In this document: piece by piece, positions 36,631-48,486 of the stretch
Numbering within the stretch: position 1 is the stretch's first letter
How the letters are laid out: each line of letters begins with the position of its first letter
Notes under the pieces: generated by a model
What the model was told of the DNA's origin: nothing
What the model saw: only the letters and a program-made list of their open reading frames with translations
Database searches by the model: none
Position numbers and translations under genes: made by a program
Assembly: GCF_000003855.2 (NCBI RefSeq)
Contig: NW_003101660.1
Coordinates: 564,774-628,773 of the forward strand
Source of the DNA: Blastomyces gilchristii SLH14081
Lineage: Eukaryota; Ascomycota; Eurotiomycetes; Onygenales; Ajellomycetaceae
Direction: 5' to 3'
DNA: 64,000 nt

Positions 36631-38844
36631 ATGCGTTTCGCATCCATCGCCTCTGGGGCGGTCTTTATCGCCAGCGCGGCGGCCGCTGTCCCGCAGCCAC
36701 CTGGAGACTACTATAACCGATATCCAGTTAATCCTCCTGAATATTCTGTTTCTCCCTCGTCTTCTGCCTATCCGGAAGAACCCTCGGTGACCCCCCCTGG
36801 ATACCCAACTGGATATCCTTCCTCCGCTTATCCAGAGGAGCCCTCAAAGACTCCCGCTCCTTATCCAACTCCCTCCTCTGCTTACCCAGAGGAGCCTGAG
36901 GAGACCCCGTATCCCACCGAGAGCGAGTGCGATGATGATGATGAGACTCCTTGCCCAACCGCGTCCCCATCCTCTGCTTATCCAGAGGAGCCTGAGGAGA
37001 CCCCATATCCAACTGGATCTCCTTCCTCTGTTTACCCTGAGGAGCCTGAGGAGACCCCATATCCAACCGAGAGCGAGTGCGAGGACGATGAGACCCCTTA
37101 TCCAACTGCGGAGCCAACCTCTGCTTATCCAGAGGAGCCTGAGGAGACCCCATATCCAACTGGATCTCCTTCCTCTGTCCACCCTGAGGAGCCTGAGGAG
37201 ACCCCGTATCCCACCGAGAGCGAGTGCGATGATGATGAGACTGCTTGCCCAACCGCGTCCCCATCCTCGGCTTATCCAGAGGAGCCTTCGGAGACCCCAT
37301 ACCCAACTGTGACTCCTTATCCAACTGGATCTCCTTCCTCTGTCCACCCTGAGGAGCCTTCGGAGACCCCGTATCCCACCGAGAGCGAGTGCGATGATGA
37401 TGAGACTGCTTGCCCAACCGCGTCCCCATCCTCGGCTTATCCAGAGGAGCCTTCGGAGACCCCATACCCAACTGTGACTCCTTATCCAACTGGATCTCCT
37501 TCCTCTGTCCACCCTGAGGAGCCTTCGGAGACCCCGTATCCCACCGAGAGCGAGTGCGATGATGATGAGACTGCTTGCCCAACCGCGTCCCCATCCTCGG
37601 CTTATCCAGATGAGCCTTCGGAGACCCCATACCCAACTGTGACTCCTTATCCAACTGGATCTCCTTCATCTGTTTACCCTGAGGAGCCTTCGGAGACCCC
37701 GTATCCCACCGAGAGCGAGTGCGATGACGATGAGACTGCTTGCCCAACCGCGTCCCCATCCTCGGCTTATCCAGAGGAGCCTTCGGAGACCCCATACCCA
37801 ACTGTGACTCCTTATCCAACTGGATCTCCTTCATCTGTTTATCCTGAGGAACCCTCTGAGACTCCCTCTGGATACCCAACTCCTTCGTCCGCTTACCCTG
37901 AGGAACCAACTGAGACTCCTGGATATCCTTCCTCCGCTTCTCAGGAGCCTACTGAAGCTCCCTCTGGATATCCTTCCTCCGCTTCTCCTCAGGAACCTAC
38001 CGAAGCTCCCTCTGGATATCATTCCTCTGCGTACCCACAGGAGCCTGAGCCAACTGAGACTGAATGCGAGGATGACGAGAGCCCATACCCAACCGGAGCC
38101 CCTCCCACCGTCACCGTGCGTCCCACCGTCACCGTGTATCCCACCCCGCCTGCTGAACCCTCGTCCGCATATCCAGTCCATCCCCCTGAGGAGACCCCAT
38201 CTGGATATCCCACCGAGAGTGAGGCCTACCCGACTGGCGAATACCCAACCGAGACTGAGGTCGTGACCAAGTACATCACCTTCTGCCCGTCTCCAACCAC
38301 CATCACCTATGGCACTCATACCTATACTGTCACCGAGGTAAATAATTCCGTCCCTGATATTCAGCCTAGCTACATTTTCTCACTGCCCCCCTTTCATCGC
38401 AATCGAGCTTCAAATTGCATGGAACCTGACTAACATTCATTCTCCAGGCCACCACCTTGACCATGACCGGTCCCATCACCATCGTCAAGCCAATCTACAG
38501 CTCCACTGTCACCGAGTGCGTTGACTGGTACGTTATTATTTTCTACTTTTCCGCCTGCCCCTGAGGAGCAGGAAAGAAAAAGAAAGAGACCACGTAACTA
38601 ACATTAAAGTCTCAGCCCATACCCAACCCCCGGTCCCAGCACTCCCCCCTTCCCAACTGGCGGCTACATGACCTCCGTCCCAGTCCCACCAGTCGAGTAC
38701 CCAACTAAAGGCTACCCCAGCCCATCCGGCGTGTTCCCAACTGGCGGCCCAATCCCCTCTTACCCCAGCGGTGCCTCCCGCGGCGTTATCAACGCCGGTG
38801 CTGGTCTTGTCGCTCTCCTTGCATTCGCTGCTTACCTTCTGTAA
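36631..38844 (+). CDS. GPI-anchored proline-rich tandem-repeat wall protein
   Basis: Predicted cell-surface protein, 671 residues. Exons 36631-38337, 38448-38527 and 38616-38844; the splices restore TVTEATTLTMTGPITIV and TVTECVDCPYPTPGP. The N-terminus (MRFASIASGAVFIASAAAAV) is a signal peptide. Residues of about 25-510 are Pro/Ser/Glu/Tyr repeats built on SSAYPEEPSETPYPT, with TESECDDDETACPT inserts that add two cysteines per unit; 3.7 copies are almost identical at the DNA level (37255-37860). A conserved-looking domain follows (VTKYITFCPSPTTITYGTHTYTVTEATT), a sequence type common near the C-terminus of fungal wall proteins. The end SRGVINAGAGLVALLAFAAYLL is a GPI-attachment signal. The protein is highly acidic. 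A structural or surface-antigen role is inferred from architecture only. It is not the same repeat as that of the Coccidioides spherule surface glycoprotein as far as can be judged. Confidence 0.88.
37255..37860 (+). repeat. 165-base coding tandem repeat, about 3.7 copies
   Basis: Copies start at 37255, 37420, 37585 and 37750, exactly 165 bases (55 codons) apart. They differ by only a handful of bases: His or Tyr in SVHPEEP/SVYPEEP, one Glu to Asp, GAT/GAC. More diverged, shorter units lie upstream from about 36750. Such near-identity points to recent expansion or gene conversion, and copy number is likely to vary between strains. Confidence 0.9.
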
Positions 38845-41039
38845 GCGGATGTAAGTGTGACGGCGGGTAGTTAGTTGTGCTTCGATGTATTTTTTTGTTG
38901 AATTTTTGGAGTAATTTTAATTTGTGCTTTTCTTTGGTGATGAGAGAGAGAGGTGGCGGTTGTGAAGGGAGAAGAAGAAGAGAAGAGTTGGATATCTTGT
39001 CTATTTAATTAGCTGATGAGGTGAGAGATAGAGAGAATTTGTTTCGTTTTTAATTTCTTTTCCCTGGTCTGTTAAAATGTCAATTGTCTCAGAATATCAC
39101 TTTACATATATATGTATATTCGCGTACAGTAGCACATTTTCTTGTTAAATTTCTTTCATATACATATCTTGTAATTAAATTTTGAAGGAATTTAAACCAG
39201 TCACTCGTTGGATTGTCTTTGGCTTGAAATAAGTCTGACATCACACCATTTAGACCTTTCTTTGCTCCCGAGTATTTCCTATTTTCCAATTATGTCTACA
39301 TAGTATGTTTGAAGGTACTCGGGTATCTAGGAAACCCTTCCTTTTGCTCATAGAATTCTCTCTTCATCTCTATATCTACTGTGCGGTGTTTCTATGATTG
39401 TTTGGATGGCACCACGCATCACCATACGAATTGGAACTGTTTAAAACCCAATTAACCAAGATTCTATTTCATTTTAACTTAATGCCAGAAACAGGATATT
39501 GCTTCAACCCACTCTTATAACCCACCGTATAGTTCTCGTCTACTAGGAGCTGCTAGAAAATAGATATCTGCGTGCGGACAAAACCTTCCCATCCAACTTT
39601 TCAGGCTCGACTTGTCATCAAACACCCACCAACATCATCCAACACACCATAATCGCCATCGCCACAACTAAAAATGACCCCGAGGAGATACGATCAGAGA
39701 GATAACCAGATATTTCGTGTCATACAGCTCAGCTCCTCTTCTTCCCCCAGCCAATTCAAGCATTCGCAGCCGAAGCCGAACAAACCTCACGGCATCAAGC
39801 CGCAGTCTACGGACCAAAGTCCGGGGGAGGGGTTGGGGTTGAAGATCAAGACAAGCTTTGCCAGCGGACTCCACGAATAGCAGGACGTGCTATAGGGATA
39901 AAAGCTTCAAGCCACCGCAGGGAAGCAAGCCGGCTTGGATTGATCTTTTGCGGGGGAGGGTGGAGGGGGGGACGCGTTATTTAGCCTAAATGTTCATCAG
40001 TTTGAACACTACCTGGCTATTTAATTACCGCATTCGGGGATGACAATCATAATGATGGCAAAGACGCCGACACGAAACTCGCTCAAAACTGTTCCCCGTA
40101 ACACGAGTGCTTAAGAAGCGGACGGGGGTAGGTTACTCCTACAGCGAGCTGGTTTGCTTTGCACACCCCCCCACACCGCACACCCACCGCACGGTAGGGT
40201 AGGGTAGACGGTTCGGCAGTGGTTGATTATTGGCAACATCCCATGTCTTCCTTCGTCCTGCGAGCTGAAAGAAGCTACAGCGCGGACATCCCGGCCGAAT
40301 GAGAATAGCTGCTGCTTACTTGCTGGCTGGCTGCTTCTGCTGCTACCTTTTTCACCAGAAAGGAGGAGAGAATAATAAGCCATCTGTTTGTTATTAATCA
40401 ATGGCTATTTCATCAGATGCTGCTATCCTGTTCCCTCCGTTCCCCCGCGCTGCTGCTGCGGTCCCCATTCTTTTGCTTCGCTCCTTCGCTGCCGCCGAGT
40501 ATGAAGGGAGGAAGTTTTATTTGCAAAGGGGCGAGGTACTTCCGTCGTCCTTTGATAGCTTCCCCCCGCATATCTTCTGCTGATCGGCGGCCATGCCTGG
40601 TTTCTCGGCTGTTTCTCTCTTCTTTTATTTGTTTGTGCCTCTACGGAGTACTCTCCCCGCAATCTGTAGTCGGGGGCCACGGTCACTAACTACTACTGGT
40701 GACTGTGCTGAGCAATAATGGGGTAGTGATATGATGGACCTCCAAGGTGTAGATAAATGAGGCATTTCCCCCGTAGCTTCGGGCCGCACACTGTGGGTGT
40801 ATAGAGTAGGTGTCTTTTGTCTACTCTTCCCCGCTCATCTCAGCTCAGGCCAGGCCAGGGTAGCTTTCTTTTAACTGCTTCTTTCTCCTCTCCTCTTTCT
40901 GTGATATTCCCGAGTACTCTCTTCCTCTCTACTAATCCTATCCTCCGACCTTTCATATAATAATATCCCATACCTCTTTACAAGGGTGGTGGAAATAAGG
41001 GGGCAGAAGGAAGAGACAACAAAGACGAAAGCTTCAACA
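38845..41039. other. Intergenic between wall-protein and MFS genes
   Basis: About 2.2 kb. The left side should be the 3' untranslated region of the wall-protein gene (GA-rich tract 38940-38990). A short open frame (39674-39880) is listed separately. One TACGGAGTA 9-mer lies at 40642-40650. The last 250 bases are pyrimidine-rich and probably the MFS promoter and leader. Confidence 0.55.
39674..39880 (+). CDS. Possible small hypothetical protein
   Basis: A 68-codon frame starting at an ATG in good fungal context (CAACTAAAAATGACC), after a CA-rich, leader-like stretch (CATCATCCAACACACC). The product would be basic and hydrophilic, without signal peptide, membrane helix or known motif. The leader-like upstream DNA is the only support. 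It may be chance or the first exon of something larger. Confidence 0.2.
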   Translation: MTPRRYDQRDNQIFRVIQLSSSSSPSQFKHSQPKPNKPHGIKPQSTDQSPGEGLGLKIKTSFASGLHE

Positions 41040-42771
41040 ATGGGTTCAGGAACAGCCGACTCCGTAAAAAAGGACCACGAACATGACGAGGAGGATGTCG
41101 CTATCTCGCCCGGTCGAGATCGCGGGGAAGAAGTTGATCGCTTCACCCAGCTCACCCCCGAAGAACTGGTGCTGGAGAAGAAGCTGCGACGCAAGATTGA
41201 TACGCTGATTATGCCCATTGTCATCATCGTGTATCTGATGAACTATATCGATCGGTTTGTATTTTCTCTTTTCTTCTATCTATTTATATATACCATGAGC
41301 ATATCTATCCCACTTTTTCAAAGCTAACTTGAGAATTTTAGCAACAACTATGCGGCAGCCCGTCTCCAAGGCCTGGAAGCCGATCTCAAACTCACCCCAT
41401 CCCAGTACCAGACTGGTCTCTCCATTCTTTTTGTGGCATATATCCTCATGCAGGTTCCCTCCAACTTGCTGCTAAACTATGTTGGCCGCCCATCGCTGTA
41501 CCTGGGTTTCTTCACCACCACATGGGGCCTTGTCTCGGCCCTGACTGCTCTGGTCACGAACTACGGCCAGATTGTCGCTTGCCGGTTTCTTCTTGGTTTA
41601 GTTGGTGTGTTTCCTCTATTCCATTTTCTGCATTAAAAAAGAAAAAGGGAGTTTCCAATGCCAAGGCAACTGAATAAAAACAGAAGCCCCCTTCTTCGCC
41701 GGCGTCCTCTTCTACCTCTCAAAATGGTACACAAGAAAAGAACTCGCCCTGCGCATGTCCATCTTCTACTCCGGCTCCCTCATCTCCGGCGCTTTCGGCA
41801 ACCTCATCGCCGCAGGTATCCTCAAGGGACTGAACGGTGCCCGCGGCCTCGCCCCCTGGAAATGGCTCTACATTATCGAGGGAGCCATAACCTGCTTCAT
41901 CGGTATTATCATCTGCTTCATCCTCCCAGACTTCCCAGATACCTGGAAAATCCTCGCGCCGGAACTCAAACACGTCGCCAACCGCCGCCTCGCCATCGAA
42001 GCCTCAGAGGCCGACGTCGACATCGGCGGGCGCGGCATGAGCCAGCTCACCGGGCTAAAACTCGCCTTCGCAGACCCCAAAACATACATGCTCGCCATAG
42101 CCTACATGTCCATCACCGGCGCCTCGGGCTTCCAAAACTACTTCCCCACCCTGACCCGAACGCTAGGCTACGACGACACCATCTCCCTCCTCCTCGTCGC
42201 ACCCCCCTACATCTTCATTGTCGCCTACAGCCTCGCCCACTCGCACCTCTCCGACCGCCTCGGCAACCGCTTCTGGTTCTTCACCTACCCGATCCCCATC
42301 ACCATCATCGGCTTCATAATCTTCATGACAACCGACAACGCCGCCTTCGGCCCGCGCTACCTCTCCTTCTTCCTGATGATGTTCGTCTTCGCTATGAACG
42401 GCACCTGCTACTCGTGGATCGCATCCGCCATCCCACGCCCGCCCGCCAAGCGCGCCGCCGCCTACGCCTTCATCAACTCCGTCGGCAACTCGGCTAGCAT
42501 ATGGACGCCGTACACGTACCGCGATCAGGACGAGCCGTACTTCCGCCTCGCGCTGGGCGTGTGCATTGCGCTGCAGGTGCTGGCGGCGGCGATGGCGCTG
42601 CTGCTGCGCTGGTATTTGACCAGGCAGAATCAGCAGCTGGAGAGGCTGGAGGCGGTGGATGTGCCGCTTGGGGAGAGGGAGATTGCTCAGTTGAGGCGGA
42701 CGGCGGAGGCGGAGGGGGTGGGGCTTGAGGAGGCGAGGGTTTTGCAGAAGGGATTTAGGTATATGATTTGA
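41040..42771 (+). CDS. MFS transporter, anion:cation symporter (allantoate permease-like) family
   Basis: Predicted plasma-membrane secondary transporter of 521 residues. Proposed exons: 41040-41254, 41342-41604, 41684-42771; splices restore NYIDRNNYAAARLQG and LLGLVEAPFFAGVLFYLSKWY. These motifs (KIDTLIMPIVIIVYLMNYIDR, LSILFVAYILMQVPSNLLL, EAPFFAGVLFYLSKWYTRKE, WKWLYIIEG) are those of the Dal5/Tna1/Seo1-like family, which carries carboxylates, vitamins or ureides with protons. About twelve hydrophobic helices can be counted. The N-terminal 40 residues are hydrophilic and acidic. The ATG at 41040 lies in CAACAATGGG; the open frame extends upstream only from GTG. It is convergent with the acyl-CoA synthetase gene, the stops 218 bases apart, with a 26-base T tract between. 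The substrate cannot be read from the sequence; a carboxylic acid would fit the neighbour but that is a guess. Confidence 0.9.
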
Positions 42772-42778
42772 TCTGTAT

Positions 42779-42783
<5 letters not shown>

Positions 42784-42809
<26 letters not shown>
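42784..42809. repeat. Poly(T) tract, 26 bases
   Basis: T run just 12 bases after the MFS stop codon, in the short space between two convergent genes. Confidence 0.85.
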
Positions 42810-42989
42810 CAAAGAGTGAGTGAAGGGGGGTAGAGAGATGAATCTACCTTATGATGCTCCTCTAGTTTGGTTTTTACGCCAAAATGTGAGAAAGACAAAT
42901 AGAACAAACAAAGCTAATCAAATGAAGTAAAAACCAACCCATCCGTCCCCCACCCTACCATACATATATCTTACTACATTAAAAGCACT

Positions 42990-45444
42990 TCACAACTTCG
43001 CCCACCCCACCCTCTCCTTCTTCTCCATCTCCCTCTTCTCCCTCTCCACAAAATACTCCCGAACCCTCCCCCTCGCCACCTCTATAACCTCCACATCCTC
43101 CACCGTCGCAGGCACATTAACCGCCCGCTCAAAATCCCCCTTCTCAACCGCATTCTCCACAAGCTCCCTCAGCACCCGCCGCAGCGTCTTCCCGCTCCGC
43201 GTCTTCGGAATCATCCCCTTGCCCTCCCCGCCGCTCTGGATCATGCCGCCTAGCGACGCGATGGCGCCGATCTGGCCGCGGACGAGGTTGTTGACGGACG
43301 TGAAGAGGGCGGGTGGTGGGGTGGCCGGGATTGGTGAGTTTGAGTTTGAATTTGAGGAGGCGGAGGTTTTGCGGAGTTGGACAAAGGCGAAGGGGAGATG
43401 GCCCTTTACAGGGTCAGGGATGCCGACGACGCTTGCTTCTGCGATGTCTGGGTGGGAGAGGATGGCTTGTTCGATTGCACCTGTTCATAATTGTTAGCAT
43501 CGAAGAATTAAAAAAAGAAAGGTTTCAATACATAGACAAAGCGAAGAAACGGAAATCATGGGTAAAAGAAAAATAAAAAGAAAAAAGGGTATACGAACCA
43601 GTACTAAACCGATGCGCTGCAACGTTAATAATATCATCACTCCTCGCCATCACATGCACATACCCCTCATCATCCACCATCCCCGTATCCCCCGTATCCA
43701 CCCACCGCCCCGCAAACCGCTTCAAATACCCCTTATAAAACCGCTCGTCATCATTAAACAGCGTCGTAAACGCAGTCGGCGCCAATGGCATCGCCAACAC
43801 GATATTCCCCATCGTGCCATTCGGCACCTCATCCCCTTCGTCATCGACGATGCGCACATCGAAGCCCGGCATCGGCTTGCCGGCCGACCCGGCTTTGACG
43901 GGGAACGGCTTATGCGTCTCCTCCCTGCTGCCCTGATCTAGACCGATGGCACTGCGCAGCGCGAGCCCGGTCATTGGCGAACCGGACTCCGACGACCACC
44001 AGTTATCAATCACCATTGCGCCGGGGGCGGCGTACTTGTCGAGCAGATTCTGATAGGCGCGGATGAGGGTGGGTTCGCTCCGTTCGCCGGCAAGGAACAG
44101 GCCGCGCAGGTGCTTCAAGCCGCCGCGTTTCCCGACCAGTTCGAAATAACGGCCCTCTGGGTCTTCTTTACGGATTGCGCGGAGGGCGGTGGGCGCGGTG
44201 AAGAAGGCGTTTACCCTGTGTTCTTCTATTATGCGCCAGAAGCTGCCTGCGTCAGGTGTGCCGACGGGCTTGCCCTCGTAGAGTACTGTAGTTGCGCCGG
44301 CGAGAAGTGGGGCGTAGAGAATGTATGAGTGCCCGACTACCCAGCCGATATCTGAGGCGCAGAACATGACGTCTCCCGGGCCCTTGATGTCGAAGAGGTA
44401 TTTTATAGAAAGGTTAAGGCCAACAGCGTGGCCGCCCGCTTCCCGGATGACGCCTTTCGGGAGACCAGTTGTCCCTATCAAATTATATTATCAGAATCGA
44501 CCATCTCCTTCAAATATAGCAGTGGGGGGAAAGGGAGAAACATACCACTAGTATAAATAATATACAATGCCTCATTACTTTTGACAGGAACAGGCGCAGC
44601 TCTAATATTCCTCCCCCGCCCACTCTTCACAATGCGCTGCCAATTCCGTTGGCCCTCCAATTTCAACATGGGTTTCCACCGCAGCTGGTCCCGCTGCCAG
44701 ACAATGACCTTCTGCGGCTTCCATGAGCTCTTGGCTATTGCCCCTTCGACCAGGGGCCTGTAATTCACAACGCCTTTGCTTCCCTCGATGCCGCACGAAG
44801 CGGTCATGATTGCCCGTGGCTTGGACGCCTCGATGCGCTGGGCTAGCGATGTTGCAGCGAATCCGCCAAAGACGGCGGCGTGGACGGCGCCGAGCCGTGT
44901 TATGGCGAGCGCCGCGAAGAGGGCAGCTGGAACCATGGGCACTGTTAATTCATAGGGGTTTTCGGAGATTAGCAAGCATACGGCAGCGGGGTAGGTAGAG
45001 TAAGTAAACTAAGTAATCGATTGTGCTGTGAAACCGATTAAGGACAGGAGCAGAAAACATACTATAAATCAACACAACATCCCCCCTCCTAACCCCCTCC
45101 TCCCTCAACACGCCAGCCAACACCTCGACCTCGTCCAGCAGCTGCGCATACGTATACCGACCTTTCACACCCGTCACGGGCGACTCGTAGATGATGGCCA
45201 CATTGTCTCCATGCCCGCTGAGTACATGTCTGTCGACGCAGTTGTAGGTGGTGGAGATCTCGCCGTCGGGGAACCAGGACCAGTGCTCGTGGCTGATGCC
45301 GCTGGCGGGGAGTGTCTTTGTGCCTCGGCGCAGGCTGGCAGAGGGGGGCTTGTGCCAGTGGAGTTGGGCGGCGTGGTGGGACCAGAATTTCTTGAGGGAG
45401 CGGAGGGAGAGGGATTGGGTTCTGTCTTGGGGATGGGAGGCCAT
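42990..45444 (-). CDS. Short-chain acyl-CoA synthetase (propionyl-CoA/ACSS3-like)
   Basis: Predicted AMP-forming ligase that activates acetate, propionate or a similar short acid to its CoA ester; 714 residues. Proposed exons (minus strand): 45444-45063, 44941-44546, 44474-43599, 43480-42990, all in frame. Splicing restores VVLIYMPMVPAALFAALA, the ATP-binding loop YTSGTTGLPKGV and RFSTGAIEQAILSHPDIAEA. The adenylation signatures are present: WWSSESGSP, DTGDTG, and the C-terminal catalytic Lys in PKTRSGKTLRR. The N-terminal ACAS-like segment contains NCVDRHV. The overall pattern (VFGGFAATSLAQRI, DIGWVVGHSYILYAPLL) is closer to propionyl-CoA synthetase/ACSS3 than to the main acetyl-CoA synthetase. 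There is no obvious mitochondrial presequence or PTS1; the end is VGWAKL, and the last three residues AKL are a possible weak PTS1 variant. It is convergent with the MFS gene. Confidence 0.9.
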
Positions 45445-47675
45445 TGCAGGAGGTTTTATTTTGTGGTGGTTTTATGATGGCGGTGGTTGATGGTATGTAT
45501 GTATATGTAATGTATGGGGAAAGGAGGTGAAGACTCAGGATCGGAATAGCGAGGGAGGGGTGTCTGTATTGATGGCACAGGGATTCGCTATTTTTGGCTT
45601 TCGTGCGACCGACCGTGCTGTTGCTCAATAGCAGCCCAGTCTAGTGTCTGTACATGTACATGTCGATATCTAGCTCGAGATATTTATATAGATCCTCGGG
45701 GATACGGTATGGGGTCGTCGTTGTTGCAGTCAAGTCGCCTACGGTGTGGGGTTGGGCGTCGACTGCAACTGGCAGGCCTGCAGGACTTGCCGCGAATTAT
45801 TAGCCCTGGCCGGCAGCAGGGTCCTTTCGCTGTCCGCAGGTCAGTCTCATCGTGCATCTATCCCACTGTGTTGTCCCTGGAGGTGGAGGTGGAGGGGGAG
45901 ATGGGTTGGTGTGGAGTTTTACAGTTTTGGGGACCTCGGGGAAATTGTACCCGCAAAGCAGACCTAGCATTATTTAGAGATTCAAACAGAGATAGATCCT
46001 ATACACTTACCAGCCAAACGAACACTTGCATCCAGTGGTGATAGGGTAAAAAATCACACCAATAGCATTCAGTTAAAATAAACAATGAGAGAAAAGACGT
46101 CGCGTAAGATTCTTGTTGCCATTTGAAAAGCCAGAGAGCAACGTATCTAATTTATATAAGATTTCGTTTTTCGACTTTGATTGTTTGCTAAATTGGAATG
46201 TTTATTTTCAAATTCCCAGCGCTCGAATACACGCAGACACGCAGAAAGGCTCTCTTGTTCTCAGCGGTAGGGTATAATTTCACCCTAAGCTTAGACCTCG
46301 CTCGCACTCCCTCTCCCTCCCCCTCCCCTGCCTCTGCCCTTGGCATTTTCGTATTCGTAATTGCAGCATTTGTTTCCCTTCGAACACCAAACGGAGGAGG
46401 TATAAAATTGATTCATTACAAAGGTGCGAAGGGATTGGAGGAAAAGGGGAAAAGGGAAAGTCAAAAAAGGGCGAGGAGGGTGGCTGGTAGGATGGTGGCT
46501 GGTGGCTGCTGTCTGGCGGTTGGTAATCAAACAGACAAGAGAAGGCAAGGAAACAGAAAAACAAAATAAACAGGAAATGCAAAGGGAATATGGTTGTAGA
46601 CAAGGAGACATGGTAGGAAGGAAAAGAAAATCTTCTATCATTTGCTGTTGGTGAAATCAAATTAGCCGTCTGCCCCAGCTCCTCGAACGCAGGAAAAAGG
46701 AGGATAAAAAAAAGGAAGAAATAAAAGTACGGAAATCCTAAAGACATTCACATCACATGAAACCGAAGTGGTGGGGGAAGGGAATCGAAAATAAACGATG
46801 AAGAAAAAAAAAAAAAAAAAAAAAAGAACGTGAACGTGAGCATGAGACTTCCTTAAAATGCCGGCCGGTAACACTCTAGCTGCAGAAAATAAAAACCCAG
46901 CATACAACCACTCGCACAAGCACAAGCACACGCGCACAGACACATACACCCGCAGACGTTCCTGAAACATGAAATGCGACAAATCCCCTGGTCAGCGAAT
47001 GTCCGCGAAGATTTTTTGTTATAAACTTTCGTTCGGTGTCCGGCCGGACACGTAATCATTGTTCCGAAGCGATGAGAAACCAGCAAAGTTCAAAGAAGTA
47101 AGAGTAAAAGGGAAAGTAAAGAAAGCGAGCCGATTCGGGCATCCCATCCCTTAGTCAAATGCGCCGAATAAAATAAAAAGGAGAAATAACGCAACGAGAG
47201 AGCACCAAGCAGGGGGAAGTCGATAGAGAATATAGGGAAGTGGCGCGGATGAGGGAAGAAGGGACAGTTCGTACTTCCTAGGCCGATATGCAGTAGTGCG
47301 CGTCACGGTAGCGTCACGGTAGCGTCATCCCACGTTGCAGGCGTAAAAACGAAACAGAGCCCGGTGTAGGGTGGTTCGGAGGAGTGTTGTTGTTGAGCAA
47401 GACAGTAAATAGAAGTCGTAGAAAAGGAGACATGGAGTTAATGACAGCCGTACAGTGCCGAAATATGAAGTAGTAGGTGCGTCCGCGGTCCACACCAATC
47501 CCAGCAATAGCGTAAAACGGGAAAATATAGAAAATCCCAGCGATCGAAATGTTGCATCATTTCTTTCTGTTTGATAGTTCCATCATGCATCTCTTTCTGT
47601 AAATATTTTCTTCCTGGTTTTTATCTGGTTTTTATCTGGTTCTTTTTGTGTTTGATTTCCCCCTCTTCTATTAAT
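45445..47675. other. Intergenic between acyl-CoA synthetase and Ras genes
   Basis: The left part is the synthetase promoter, with a TGTACATGTACATGT repeat at 45649-45663. The right part is probably the 3' untranslated region of the Ras gene. An A tract of 22 is at 46804-46825 and a doubled GCGTCACGGTA unit at 47298-47321. Open frames here are low-complexity shadows; no gene is supported. Confidence 0.55.
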
Positions 47676-48486
47676 TCAGAGGATCAGACATTTTAAGCCC
47701 CGCCCATGTCCTCTTTGGCGATTGTTTTGGAATCTTGCCGGATTGTCTACCCCGTTCTCCCCCCGCTGCGTACCAGGCGCTCTATTAAGTGGTTGTCGAA
47801 CGCCCTGTTGTTGCCGTTGTTGCCTGAGCAGGCGAACTACATCATAGAATGCCTTCTCCACATTGATGCAGTTTTTAGCTGAGGCTTCAACGAAATCGCA
47901 TCCAAGCTCCTTAGCCAGCGCGGACCCTTCCTGTGAAGAAACCGCTCGTTCGATAGCCTTGTCGCTTTTATTCCCCACTAGCATCACCGGAACTTTCATG
48001 CCGGGAGGTGGGGAGTTTATGGGGGCTCCAAGATAGCTGGCACCTGTTGGTGATCCAGAGCTTGCTGACTCCTTGACCAGCTGAATCTGGTGGTGGAACT
48101 TTTGTATCCGGGTGAACGAAGAGCGCGATGTGATACTGTAGACCAGCACAAAACCCTCGCCATCTCTAATCCATTGGTCCCTCAAGGCGGTGTATTCTTC
48201 CTGTCCCGCAGTATCCAGCACCTCCAGCATGCATGCTTGCTGGTCAATAACAACTTGTTTGCGATAAGAATCTTCAATGGTGGGGTCGTATGTCTCAACG
48301 AAATGGTTTAGGCACAGCTATCGTAGTGTAAGCAAGCGCCTTGTCACACAAAAAGCGTCACCTGCTTTCGAATGTGGAAAAGGGAGAGATTTTGTACGGG
48401 GTACGAACCTGGATAGTGAGGGCGGTCTTGCCTACACCTCCGTCTCCCAGCACCACCAGCTTGTACAGCTTCATTTTCCCCGCCAT
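47676..48486 (-). CDS. rasB: Ras-family GTPase, RasB/Ras2 type
   Basis: Small GTPase of 239 residues that should act as a membrane-bound signalling switch controlling growth and morphogenesis. Exons (minus strand) 48486-48409 and 48317-47676. The nucleotide-binding boxes are complete: GDGGVGKT (residues 14-21), switch [10 protein letters not shown], switch [14 protein letters not shown] and SAK. An insertion of about 20 residues rich in Ser, Gly and Pro ([20 protein letters not shown]) lies before the NKSD box; this is the mark of the filamentous-fungal RasB group as opposed to RasA. The C-terminus is KCLIL, a CaaX box ending in Leu, which favours geranylgeranyl over farnesyl. The first ATG ([14 protein letters not shown]) is chosen since upstream in-frame sequence is low complexity. 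Upstream DNA is repeat-rich. The symbol is by similarity. Confidence 0.92.

Noticed and set aside
36728..37909. A 393-codon minus-strand open frame, and another of 222 codons in a second minus frame
   Set aside because: Both are shadows of the repeated GPI-anchored protein gene on the + strand; the repeat unit length (165 bases, divisible by 3) keeps antisense frames open. The sense frame has the signal peptide, introns and GPI signal.
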